DNA of 8,002 bases from an uncultured Ruminococcus sp. (GTDB taxonomy: Bacteria > Bacillota > Clostridia > Oscillospirales > Ruminococcaceae), in assembly GCA_947175005.1 (NCBI GenBank), contig CAMWLD010000090.1, forward strand, positions 1 through 8,002. Direction: 5' to 3'. Within the stretch, counting starts at the first letter, position 1. Every line of letters begins with the position of its first letter. Positions 1 through 6,019 of the stretch are shown piece by piece. Below the pieces are notes generated by a model that ran no database searches, was not told the DNA's origin, and saw nothing but the letters and a program-made list of their open reading frames with translations. The position numbers and the translations under genes were made by a program.

Positions 1-2
1 AC

Positions 3-548
3 GTTATCCTGATTATGCTTTTCCTGATAATGTCCCAAAGCAGGACGGAGGCTGCCGAGGCAAAGGAACGTTATGAAAATGAGGCGGCGGAGATCGCCGC
101 TGCTGCGGAGGAACGTTACGGCAGTGAAATTGACCGTTTGACGAATGAGCTTGCAGACAGCTCGGAGGAGCTTGAAAAAGTCCGTGAAAGCCTGTACTAT
201 GCGGATAATCGGGTAAATGCATATGCAAAATTCGATTATTATGCAAGGATAGTTTCCATATCCCTGAGGGTCACGGGGGAGGACAGGGAAATTTATCTTG
301 CGGACGGGAAAAGGACTGTGAGCATTCCGCTTAAGTGGGATAATATGCGCTATTGCGAGAATGCTTTCAGGGCAGAGCTTATGGAGTATGAAAATTCGGA
401 AGAGCCTGTGTTTCTGGTGTTCGGATACAATGCGGGCGAGGTCTATCAAAGGGATTTTGAAATGGTATCAGCTGTGATGAGTGAGATTCAGGGCGATAAC
501 CAAAATGTGTACATCAAGTACAATGAAATAAAAGCGGAAAGCGAATAA
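3..548 (+). CDS. Membrane-anchored coiled-coil protein with possible ExbD-like C-terminal domain (5' end outside window)
   Basis: The frame is open to the left edge, so the N-terminus is missing; an internal ATG at 15 is not a convincing start because the hydrophobic residues VILIMLFLIM run straight across it and look like the end of a membrane helix. Numbering from that ATG, residues about 10-65 are rich in Glu, Ala and Lys with heptad-like spacing, which suggests a coiled coil. Residues about 78-170 form an alpha/beta domain: IVSISLRV, a short 'IYLADGK' hairpin, PVFLVFGYN, then a helix after YQRDFEMV and a last strand NVYIKYN. That order resembles the extracytoplasmic domain of ExbD/TolR proteins, but I infer it from pattern only. 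The next gene starts 22 bases downstream and has a similar plan, so the two are probably co-transcribed. A proton-channel (MotA/TolQ/ExbB) gene further upstream would fit but is not visible. Confidence 0.72.
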   Translation, partial: VILIMLFLIMSQSRTEAAEAKERYENEAAEIAAAAEERYGSEIDRLTNELADSSEELEKVRESLYYADNRVNAYAKFDYYARIVSISLRVTGEDREIYLADGKRTVSIPLKWDNMRYCENAFRAELMEYENSEEPVFLVFGYNAGEVYQRDFEMVSAVMSEIQGDNQNVYIKYNEIKAESE

Positions 549-570
549 AAAATGAAAGGACAGGGTAAAT

Positions 571-1047
571 ATGAGTAAGGAAAAAAGCAAGAAGAGCAAG
601 AAGAAAAACGGCGGCAAGATCGTTTTGCTGCTGATAATAATTATTATTGCGGTGGCGGCTATACTGATCTTCGGCAAGGGCGGTCTCGGTCTTGGCGGAG
701 GCAGCGGTGAGGGCGTGCCTGCGGGGGGGACTATGCCCGTTATGTCGGATACGCCCGAAACGGTGCCGGATACGGTGCCGGAAAGCGAGCAGACAACCGC
801 AGACGGCGAGGACGAAGAGGGACAGCAGGGCAGCCGTGTGATAATCGAGGTTGCAGAGGATAAGATCTTTGCGGACGGCAGCGTTTGCGTGGACACGGCT
901 GTTTTAAGGGATTATCTGCTTGGGGCTGCGGGAGAGGACACAGAGTTTATCCTGCGGGACAACCATGCGGTAAAATCGGTATATGACGAGGCTAAGGGCG
1001 TGCTTGATGAGCTGGGGTATGAGTATACGGGAGATGTTGTGGAGTAA
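571..1047 (+). CDS. Small single-pass membrane protein with ExbD/TolR-like C-terminal domain
   Basis: 158 residues. The lysine-rich N-terminus (about 1-16) and one membrane helix (about 17-35, VLLLIIIIIAVAAILIF) predict a protein anchored with its N-terminus inside. Residues about 36-88 are a low-complexity Gly/Pro/Thr/Glu linker with a tandem PETVPDTVPES stretch. Residues about 89-152 look like an ExbD-type domain: a strand VIIEV, a turn EDKIFADGS, a helix VLRDYLLGAA, a strand FILRDN, then the helix VKSVYDEAKGVLDELGY. In ExbD/TolR the matching strand ends in an acidic residue before a helix that ends in Gly. The usual membrane Asp of ExbD is absent from this helix, so if it partners a proton channel it may be a structural rather than proton-carrying subunit. 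The start at 571 has AAAGGA at 555-560. A role in a stator-like complex with the preceding gene is inference. Confidence 0.75.
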   Translation: MSKEKSKKSKKKNGGKIVLLLIIIIIAVAAILIFGKGGLGLGGGSGEGVPAGGTMPVMSDTPETVPDTVPESEQTTADGEDEEGQQGSRVIIEVAEDKIFADGSVCVDTAVLRDYLLGAAGEDTEFILRDNHAVKSVYDEAKGVLDELGYEYTGDVVE

Positions 1048-1080
1048 AGTGCCGACAAAGCTAATAGGCTGAATAAAGAT

Positions 1081-1210
1081 ATATGGTTATCCCGCAGATA
1101 GGTCAGAAGCCGCTTGGTATATGTGCAGACGCATTTAAACGTGGAGGGGTATTGCTCCCGGGCACTTTTCCAATGGGTAGTTTTTGACTGTGCGTCCGGG
1201 ATAACCATAT
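1081..1210 (+). other. 130-base element closed by a perfect 14-bp inverted repeat: candidate structured RNA or small mobile element
   Basis: The arms 1081-1094 (ATATGGTTATCCCG) and 1197-1210 are exact reverse complements. The 3' arm is followed by GCG and five T (1214-1218), as if the closing stem doubled as a terminator. Inside, several short pairings are possible: 1102-1105 with 1185-1188, 1114-1117 with 1170-1173, a local hairpin near 1141-1165, and 1128-1133 (GACGCA) with 1191-1196 (TGCGTC). The last pairing crosses the first, so a pseudoknot is possible. I do not recognise the sequence as a known riboswitch, ribozyme, 6S RNA or SRP RNA. No convincing ORF lies in it. The orientation is taken from the T-run. 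A MITE-like element with 14-bp terminal repeats is the alternative; I see no clear target-site duplication. Confidence 0.45.
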
Positions 1211-1232
1211 GCGTTTTTAACATTCAAATATG

Positions 1233-1262
1233 CGGACACGAATAATAAGGAGAAATTATAAT
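1233..1262 (+). promoter_or_regulatory. Candidate sigma-A promoter ahead of the dehydrogenase-like gene
   Basis: A perfect TATAAT lies at 1257-1262, with CGGACA (four of six matches to TTGACA) at 1233-1238 and an 18-base spacer. Use of this promoter would start transcription near 1269, about 95 bases before the gene at 1363. The -10 box also fills the gap between a good ribosome binding site (1247-1252) and an ATG at 1263, so it competes with the reading of that small ORF as a translated gene. Confidence 0.35.
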
Positions 1263-1325
1263 ATGAAAAAGAAGGAGAATTCATTTCTATCTTATATACT
1301 TCCATTTATTACATTTGAAGCGTAA
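1263..1325 (+). CDS. 20-residue hydrophobic small ORF (leader peptide, small membrane peptide or gene remnant)
   Basis: AAGGAG at 1247-1252 stands 10 bases before ATG 1263, one of the best ribosome binding sites in the window. The product has a basic start (MKKKENS) followed by an apolar stretch (FLSYILPFITFEA) and a TAA stop at 1323-1325. The stop comes 37 bases before the dehydrogenase-like gene. It could be a short membrane peptide, a leader peptide, or the first codons of a permease-like gene whose remainder was deleted; the basic-then-apolar pattern fits the last. The overlapping TATAAT argues for caution. Confidence 0.35.
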   Translation: MKKKENSFLSYILPFITFEA

Positions 1326-1362
1326 CGGTCATGCAAATAAATAAACGATCGGGGGTGGCGGA

Positions 1363-2475
1363 ATGTCGAGAAAATGTCTGATATGCAAGTGCGAACTGGG
1401 AGTTTACGGGATATGCGATGAGTGCAAGGAAACAAACCGTGTGATGAGGGAGCAGAGCGCCGATCTTTCGGGGTATACCGCTTTGGTGACAGGGGGACGG
1501 ATAAGGATAGGTTATGCCGTTTGTCTGCGTCTGCTGCGGTGCGGCGCAATGGTGACGGCGGTGACGAGATTCCCCTATGACGCATTGCAGCGGTACAGCA
1601 GAGAGCCCGATTTTGAAGAGTTCAGGGACAGGCTGACGATCTGCGGCTTTGATTTGAAGCGGGCGGACAGGATAGGGGAGCTGATAGACTTTGTTAAGGA
1701 GACTTATCCCGAGGGGCTGGACATTCTTGTGAACAACGCCGCTCAGACCATTCGCAAAGCACCCTCTTATTATGCAGAGCTGGCGGCGGGGGAGCGGAGG
1801 ATAGCAGGGGCACTGGCTGCTTGCCCGTCGGGAGACGAATGCCGTTCGGAGGATTTGGCAGGAGAAAATGCGCCCTATATTTCGGGAAAAGATGTTGGTA
1901 TCATCAAGAAAATAGTGCCTGCGGAAAACAGCGGCGGGAATTTTCCAGTACCATTTGAGGGAGGCGGGGAGGTCTGCGGATATGAAACGCCAATGCATAA
2001 TTCCTGGGTGGCAAAGGCGGAGGAAATTTCCCCTGCGGAAATGCTGGAGGTGCAGCTGATAAATGTAACAGCGCCCTTTCTGCTGGTGGGGCAGCTTAAA
2101 TCACACATGGCAAAAAGCCCTCACAGAAACAGGTTTATCATAAACGTTTCCTCGGTGGAGGGGCGGTTCAACAAAAAGATGAAGCTTTCCAGGCACGTTC
2201 ACACCAATATGGCAAAGGCTTCGGTGAACATGATGACTCATTCACTAAGCAGCGAATATGCGGCGGCGGGGATATACATTTACAGTGTTGACCCGGGGTG
2301 GGTGTCAAACCAGTTTCCTGCGGAATATGAGGTTTCAAAAAGCCATGTGCCATACCTTTCCTATGAGGACGGGGCGGCGAGGATATGTCACCCGATATAT
2401 CTCCATCTGAATGATGAAAAACATCCCCGTGACGCAGGGGCGCTGTACAAGGATTTTAAGATACAGGAATACTGA
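1363..2475 (+). CDS. SDR-family oxidoreductase-like protein with N-terminal zinc-ribbon-like extension
   Basis: 370 residues, cytoplasmic. Residues 5-21 carry C5-x2-C8 and C18-x2-C21, a likely small zinc-binding knuckle, unusual at the front of an SDR. The Rossmann domain follows: strand YTALVTGG with TGGRIRIG (43-50) in place of classical TGxxxGIG, NNAAQT (124-129), NVSSVEG (261-267) carrying the usual SDR serine, and SVDPGWV (308-314) after the active-site helix. The catalytic YxxxK reads TNMAK (281-285), so Lys is kept and Tyr is replaced by Thr. An insertion of roughly 80 residues (about 131-215) separates the two halves, making it longer than the usual 250-residue SDR. I recall a subfamily with TGGRxKIG and HTNMAK motifs, so the Thr is probably a subfamily trait and not a mutation. 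Substrate unknown. The start at 1363 is supported by GGGGGTGG at 1351-1358. A terminator follows. Confidence 0.85.
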   Translation: MSRKCLICKCELGVYGICDECKETNRVMREQSADLSGYTALVTGGRIRIGYAVCLRLLRCGAMVTAVTRFPYDALQRYSREPDFEEFRDRLTICGFDLKRADRIGELIDFVKETYPEGLDILVNNAAQTIRKAPSYYAELAAGERRIAGALAACPSGDECRSEDLAGENAPYISGKDVGIIKKIVPAENSGGNFPVPFEGGGEVCGYETPMHNSWVAKAEEISPAEMLEVQLINVTAPFLLVGQLKSHMAKSPHRNRFIINVSSVEGRFNKKMKLSRHVHTNMAKASVNMMTHSLSSEYAAAGIYIYSVDPGWVSNQFPAEYEVSKSHVPYLSYEDGAARICHPIYLHLNDEKHPRDAGALYKDFKIQEY

Positions 2476-2500
2476 TTAGAAGTTAGAGGCTGGATATTAC

Positions 2501-2531
2501 AGCGGCAAGGAATTTTTCCCTTGCCGCTTTT
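2501..2531 (+). terminator. Rho-independent terminator after the dehydrogenase-like gene
   Basis: A perfect 10-bp stem (2501-2510 AGCGGCAAGG with 2519-2528) encloses an 8-base loop and runs into TTTT at 2528-2531. It lies 25 bases past the stop codon at 2475, so it closes that transcription unit. Confidence 0.85.
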
Positions 2532-2719
2532 GATATTTATCGGGATTTTAAACGTACGGTTTGCGTGAAATTTTTTACAGCCTGAAATGCCTTGATGTGA
2601 CGGTCATGCGCAGGCACAATTCCGACCGCTTACATTTGATTTTTAAAACTAAAAACAATAAAAAAATAACACGCAAAAATCACAGGAAAATTTACAGAAT
2701 ATTAAAAAAGTCAATGACG

Positions 2720-2736
2720 GAAAAAGCGGCTTTTTC
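2720..2736. other. Small symmetric hairpin with A-run and T-run arms
   Basis: GAAAAAG (2720-2726) and CTTTTTC (2730-2736) pair around a CGG loop. The T5 lies inside the stem, so it is a weak terminator candidate for either strand. It lies 189 bases after the terminator at 2501-2531 and may mark the end of an unseen short transcript, or simply be an A/T-rich coincidence. Confidence 0.25.
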
Positions 2737-2784
2737 ATGATCGTGCAAATGTCGGAAACAAACGGATTTTACAAGAGTTTGCAG

Positions 2785-2799
2785 GTTAAACGTTTTCAA
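2785..2799. promoter_or_regulatory. LacI-family operator-like palindrome upstream of the GH9-like gene
   Basis: The core AAACGTTT (2788-2795) is a perfect palindrome centred on CG, inside GTTAAACGTTTTCAA. LacI/CcpA-family sites share a CG-centred core of this type, and sugar-use genes are their usual targets. Its position, about 95 bases upstream of the -10 box, is further than a simple repressor site. The regulator itself is not in the window, so this is a weak call. Confidence 0.3.
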
Positions 2800-2888
2800 A
2801 AGGATGAATAACAAAAAGTTTATAAAGTGTGCTAATTTTATTTAATAAGTCTTGTAAATATGTCAAACAATTGCCCCCCGAAATATTG

Positions 2889-2894
2889 TATAAT
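2889..2894 (+). promoter_or_regulatory. Perfect TATAAT -10 box, candidate promoter of the GH9-like gene
   Basis: TATAAT at 2889-2894 lies in an AT-rich stretch after TTGCCC (2871-2876). That hexamer is only 12 bases away, too close for a standard -35 box. At the normal 17-base spacing the hexamer is AACAAT, a poor -35, so an activator may be needed. The transcript would start near 2900 and carry a leader of about 170 bases. Confidence 0.4.
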
Positions 2895-2917
2895 ATATGT
2901 AAGATAAGTTTTGGAAG

Positions 2918-3049
2918 CATTCCGTTATTGGAATGAAATATCAAAAAATACTTAACAAATTCACAGAGAATTTTTAACATTCCGGAGCCGTTCCGGGACA
3001 TATAAGGCAAACGTCCGGGAGGGTGTTTGCAGATTAAAAAATCTTTTTT
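2918..3049 (+). promoter_or_regulatory. Structured leader before the GH9-like gene, possible attenuator
   Basis: Four hairpins lie in series: CATTCC 2918-2923 with GGAATG 2930-2935; CCGGA 2982-2986 with TCCGG 2992-2996; GCAAAC 3007-3012 with GTTTGC 3025-3030; and AGATT 3031-3035 with AATCT 3040-3044, followed by six T (3044-3049). CCGGA at 2982-2986 could also pair with a second TCCGG at 3014-3018, which sits in the loop of the third hairpin, so two folds compete. The same loop holds a Shine-Dalgarno-like GGGAGGGTG (3017-3025). The last stem is AU-rich and weak on its own. I recognise no known riboswitch. Confidence 0.35.
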
Positions 3050-3069
3050 CGGTGGTGTCGATCTTCAAA

Positions 3070-4722
3070 ATGAAAAAAATACAGGTCAATAATCTTGGGT
3101 ATATGCAGGGCTGTCCCAAGGCTGCTGTCTGCTGCGTTAATACGGGTATCTTTTATATTGTGGACGCAGACAGGAATCTGAGCGTTTATGCGGACAGACT
3201 TTCCCCTCAGTTTTATGACCGTGAATCGGGAAATATGGTAAGGCTGGCGGATTTTTCCGCATTCAATACAAAGGGCAGATTTTACATTCGGGCAGGGTAC
3301 AGGCGGTCGGAGATATTTGAAATTTCCGACACACCCTATAGGGATATCAGAGGCGAGGTGCTTCACGGGATATACCTTAACCGCTGCGGCTTTGATTATG
3401 AAAGCGACAATGCAGAGGGGCGCATTCCCGGAAGATTTTCCCGAAAGGCGTGCCATATGGAAGCGGTGACTGCGGGAGAGGGGAAAATATCGGCAAACGG
3501 CGGCTGGCACAGCGGCGGAGGCTACGGCAAAAGCGTGCTGCGCACCTGCACGGCGCTGGGGACGATGATGTACGCTATGAGAATGTTTCCCGAAAGCATT
3601 AAGGGGAATGAACGTGAACTGCTTCTGGATGAGTGCAAATGGGGGCTGGACTGGCTGATGAAAATGCAGGACAGCGACGGCGGCGTTTACGACAAGATAT
3701 ACACGGTAAATGAAACAGGCAGCAATATTCCCGAGGAGGACGAATGCGTATACAGGGCAGGAGAGAAAACCTGCGTGGCGGCGCTGCGGTTTACGGCGGC
3801 GGCGGCTTTGGGGGCGCAGTGTTTCGGAGATATTGACAAGGGCTATGCGATGAAGCTTTCAAAGGCGGCGGAGGCTTCCTGGCTGTGGGTGCTGCAAACG
3901 GAGGAAATGGGATATTACATGAGTCCCGTGGGCGGCGCTTCTCCCGAGGGAGACGGAGTATATCCGCTGGAGGGGGAATTTATGTGGGCAATGTGCGAAC
4001 TGTACGGGCTTACGGGCAGCGACAGCTTCAGAGATATGATAAGGAAAAAATATTATATGTCGGAATTCTGCGGGTTCGGTGATTTTTCCTGCGGCGGATT
4101 CGGGGCGCTTTCCTATTTGCTGGGAAGAAGAGTCAAGGATAGGAATGTGGAGGCGTTTATTAGAAAACGTCTGACGGACAGGGCGGACAGAATGTGGATA
4201 GCCGACCGAGGCAGCGGTTACCGCACGGCAAGGTCGGCAGGGGGCGGATATATGTTCGGCAGCAATTTCCATATCCTCTGCGACTGCATGGCGTTTATCA
4301 CGGCGTTTCTTATAAGCGGGGAAAAGAATTATCTTGTGGGGGCGACGGATCAGCTTTCCTATGTGTTCGGGGCTAATCCTATGGGGATAAGCTATATTAC
4401 GGGCACGTCCGAGTGCAGGTGCGGCAGTCCCAGTCACAGACTTTCGGTTGCCTTTGAGGCAAACGGCGGCACGATTGTGGGGGGAATGATAGTTTCGGGG
4501 GCTAACTCCATGAGAAGCAATGAATATTCCAAGTGGCACATTGACAGAGATGCGCCTCCTGCGAAATGCTATGTGGACAGCGCGTTCAGCAGTTCTACGA
4601 ATATGCCTTCGGTGCAGTTTTCCGCTCCTGTTATATTTATTTCGGCGTTTTATGACAAGGTGGGGAGAAGTGCGCTTTCCGGTATAAGGTCGGTGGGCGG
4701 CAAGAGTGAACGGACAGTTTAA
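3070..4722 (+). CDS. GH9-like protein, cytoplasmic, with all three acidic catalytic positions substituted (probable pseudoenzyme)
   Basis: 550 residues from ATG 3070, chosen because GGTGGTG (3051-3057) precedes it; the GTG at 3052 has no ribosome binding site. MKKIQVNNLGY opens the Ig-like module common in front of GH9 domains (about 1-85) and there is no signal peptide. GH9 landmarks follow in order: ACH (127-129), GGWH (144-147), WLMKMQDSDGGVY (195-207), the helix EFMWAMCELYGLTG (303-316), FGANPMGISYITG (433-445), PSHR (454-457, usually PHHR) and TN..QFSAPVIF (510-523). The base motif DAGD reads SGGG (148-151), losing both Asp, and the acid Glu of the NE motif is Met512. Length and frame are intact, so this is not a decaying gene. 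Family knowledge makes ordinary inverting hydrolysis very unlikely; binding or sensing of cello-oligosaccharides is inference. Intact relatives without a signal peptide act as cellodextrinases. Confidence 0.88.
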   Translation: MKKIQVNNLGYMQGCPKAAVCCVNTGIFYIVDADRNLSVYADRLSPQFYDRESGNMVRLADFSAFNTKGRFYIRAGYRRSEIFEISDTPYRDIRGEVLHGIYLNRCGFDYESDNAEGRIPGRFSRKACHMEAVTAGEGKISANGGWHSGGGYGKSVLRTCTALGTMMYAMRMFPESIKGNERELLLDECKWGLDWLMKMQDSDGGVYDKIYTVNETGSNIPEEDECVYRAGEKTCVAALRFTAAAALGAQCFGDIDKGYAMKLSKAAEASWLWVLQTEEMGYYMSPVGGASPEGDGVYPLEGEFMWAMCELYGLTGSDSFRDMIRKKYYMSEFCGFGDFSCGGFGALSYLLGRRVKDRNVEAFIRKRLTDRADRMWIADRGSGYRTARSAGGGYMFGSNFHILCDCMAFITAFLISGEKNYLVGATDQLSYVFGANPMGISYITGTSECRCGSPSHRLSVAFEANGGTIVGGMIVSGANSMRSNEYSKWHIDRDAPPAKCYVDSAFSSSTNMPSVQFSAPVIFISAFYDKVGRSALSGIRSVGGKSERTV

Positions 4723-4763
4723 GAAGCAAAAGCAAAACCAACAGACTGAGGAATAATGAGATG

Positions 4764-4803
4764 AAATATTGAGAATGACCTTAAGTAACATTAATATTTT
4801 TTT
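4764..4803 (+). terminator. Possible AU-rich terminator after the GH9-like gene
   Basis: AAATATT (4764-4770) pairs with AATATTT (4793-4799), and AATG (4774-4777) pairs with CATT (4789-4792), giving an 11-bp stem with a GAG bulge on one side and an 11-base loop. T4797-4803 overlaps and extends the 3' arm. The stem has little GC, so termination may be weak. Confidence 0.4.
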
Positions 4804-4824
4804 CCTTGTTGTCCATGACAGAAT

Positions 4825-4840
4825 TTACACGTCGGTGTAA
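4825..4840. promoter_or_regulatory. Inverted repeat upstream of the LRR protein gene
   Basis: TTACAC (4825-4830) and GTGTAA (4835-4840) are perfect reverse complements around GTCG. No T-run follows, so it is more likely an operator or a leader hairpin than a terminator. It ends 42 bases before the start codon at 4883. I could not fix a good promoter around it. Confidence 0.35.
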
Positions 4841-4882
4841 CGGCCGCTTTTAAAAATCCCCCATTTTTTACAGGAGAATAAT

Positions 4883-5989
4883 ATGAAAAAGGTTATTTCG
4901 ATATTAATAATGTCAATTGTTTTTTCATTTTTCGGCATACAGGCATACGGGAATGAGGCAAGTGATGAAACCTATAGGGGATATATAGGCGACGGTACTT
5001 TTGACGGATATAATTATACGTGCAGTTTGCTTGATGAGGAACTCGTTACTTGCGGAAGTTTTACTTCTTGGTATTACTACAGAGATAAAGAAAAAAAGTA
5101 TTATTTGAAGTATGAGGACTTTATTGACCTGTCGGACAAAAAAATAATAGTACCCGACAGGGTGAACGGTCATGATATATGCTATATAAACGGCAGCTGC
5201 GGATTCAGAAAATTTGACCTTAATCCCGAAAATAAGTATATGAAATGCGTTGACAACGTTATTTTCAGCAAGGACGGAAAAGCGCTTATTTCCTACGCAC
5301 AATATGACGAGCGGACGGAGTATGTGATTCCTACGGGCACGGAAGTAATATGCTATGCTGCATTTAGGGATTGCAAAAAAGCCAAAAAAATAAAGCTGCC
5401 AAATTCTGTAAAGGAATTTAATGCCGACTCATTTTCATATATGAATTTAAAAGAATTGACATTGCCTGTCGATATAGAGGTTATCCCTGATTTTTGCTTT
5501 TATGCGAATTATGAACTTACAAATTTTAATATTCCCATAAATTCAAAATTAAATACTATTGAAACAATAGCTTTTGCTTATTGCAATAATTTACATGAGC
5601 TTTACTTACCGTCCTTTGAAATGATGATTGACAGAAGTGCCTTTGGAGTGTTGCGTGAAAGAAAAACATCAATTCAACTTAAAAGCTATGTTCAGCCCAA
5701 TCCAACAATTGAGGGAAACACTTTGAAATGGGATAAGATTTCAAATGCCTCCTATTATGAAATTTATCAAAAGCTGAATAACGGCGAGTATAAGCTGTTG
5801 GGCAAAACAAAGTCAACATCTCATACCTTTGAAACGCTCAGACAAGGGACTGTTTATACCTTTGCGGTGAAACCTGTATCAGTTATTCCTGCGGCCAATT
5901 ATAACAAGGAGACCGATGAGGAATATTTTCCCGAAACCTTTACCATTGAGGGGACTATGTCGGAGGATATTTCGGTGAGGTGCAAATAA
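4883..5989 (+). CDS. Secreted BspA-type leucine-rich-repeat protein with C-terminal fibronectin type III-like domain
   Basis: 368 residues. MKK, a hydrophobic core (ISILIMSIVFSFFGIQ) and an A-Y-G site give a signal peptide cut near residue 23. Residues about 85-255 hold LRR_5-type repeats: repeated 'x-IP/LP' strand ends and aromatic turns such as YVIPTGTEVICYAAFRDC, IKLPNSVKEFNADSF, LTLPVDIEVIPDFCF and LYLPSFEMMIDRSAF. Residues about 271-366 read as a fibronectin type III-like fold (LKWDKISNASYYEIYQKLNNG ... YTFAVKPVS). There is no dockerin, LPxTG or other anchor, so it is probably released or loosely attached. BspA-like proteins commonly mediate adhesion; the ligand here is unknown. The start is set by AGGAG at 4872-4876. 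Codons are clearly richer in A and T than in the flanking genes, which hints at a different history. Confidence 0.85.
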   Translation: MKKVISILIMSIVFSFFGIQAYGNEASDETYRGYIGDGTFDGYNYTCSLLDEELVTCGSFTSWYYYRDKEKKYYLKYEDFIDLSDKKIIVPDRVNGHDICYINGSCGFRKFDLNPENKYMKCVDNVIFSKDGKALISYAQYDERTEYVIPTGTEVICYAAFRDCKKAKKIKLPNSVKEFNADSFSYMNLKELTLPVDIEVIPDFCFYANYELTNFNIPINSKLNTIETIAFAYCNNLHELYLPSFEMMIDRSAFGVLRERKTSIQLKSYVQPNPTIEGNTLKWDKISNASYYEIYQKLNNGEYKLLGKTKSTSHTFETLRQGTVYTFAVKPVSVIPAANYNKETDEEYFPETFTIEGTMSEDISVRCK

Positions 5990-5999
5990 CGGCGTTTTT

Positions 6000-6019
6000 T
6001 CGGGGAAGTGATTTTCCGA
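6000..6019. other. Hairpin between the LRR and esterase genes
   Basis: TCGGGGAA (6000-6007) pairs with TTTTCCGA (6012-6019), with two G-U pairs when read as RNA, around GTGA. A T-run lies before it (5995-6000) and none after it, so it is not a standard terminator on the plus strand. It sits 11 bases past the LRR stop codon and may protect or process the mRNA between the two genes. Confidence 0.35.

Larger units (their letters stand above)
2532..3051. other. AT-rich 520-base intergenic region, regulatory for the downstream GH9-like gene
   Basis: I see no gene on either strand: ATG-initiated frames here are short and lack ribosome binding sites. The AT-rich half from about 2631 contrasts with the GC-rich genes on both sides. 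Candidate elements are a hairpin at 2720-2736, an operator-like palindrome at 2788-2795, a -10 box at 2889-2894 and a folded leader at 2918-3049, each listed separately. A further weak inverted repeat pairs CGGTC (2601-2605) with GACCG (2624-2628). Confidence 0.6.

Noticed and set aside
1138..1150. AAACGTGGAGGGG inside the 130-base element as part of a twister ribozyme
   Set aside because: It resembles one conserved twister strand, but the other conserved strands and the required helices and cleavage site are not present around it.
1309..1998. 229-codon open frame on the minus strand
   Set aside because: It is antisense to the dehydrogenase-like gene, which has clear SDR motifs; the minus product is low in recognisable structure and has no good ribosome binding site.
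2871..2894. TTGCCC plus TATAAT as a complete sigma-A promoter
   Set aside because: The spacer is only 12 bases, too short; only the -10 box is kept.
2933..2977. 14-codon ORF in the leader of the GH9-like gene (MKYQKILNKFTENF)
   Set aside because: The only purine-rich site, GGAAG at 2913-2917, is 15 bases away, and the composition is what random AT-rich DNA gives.
3052..3069. GTG at 3052 as the start of the GH9-like protein
   Set aside because: It has only an A/T-rich hairpin and T-run upstream, whereas ATG 3070 follows GGTGGTG and begins directly with the conserved N-terminal motif.
3859..4791. 310-codon open frame on the minus strand
   Set aside because: It lies antisense to the GH9-like gene, has a His/Arg/Pro-rich composition typical of a shadow of GC-rich codons, and shows no family motifs.
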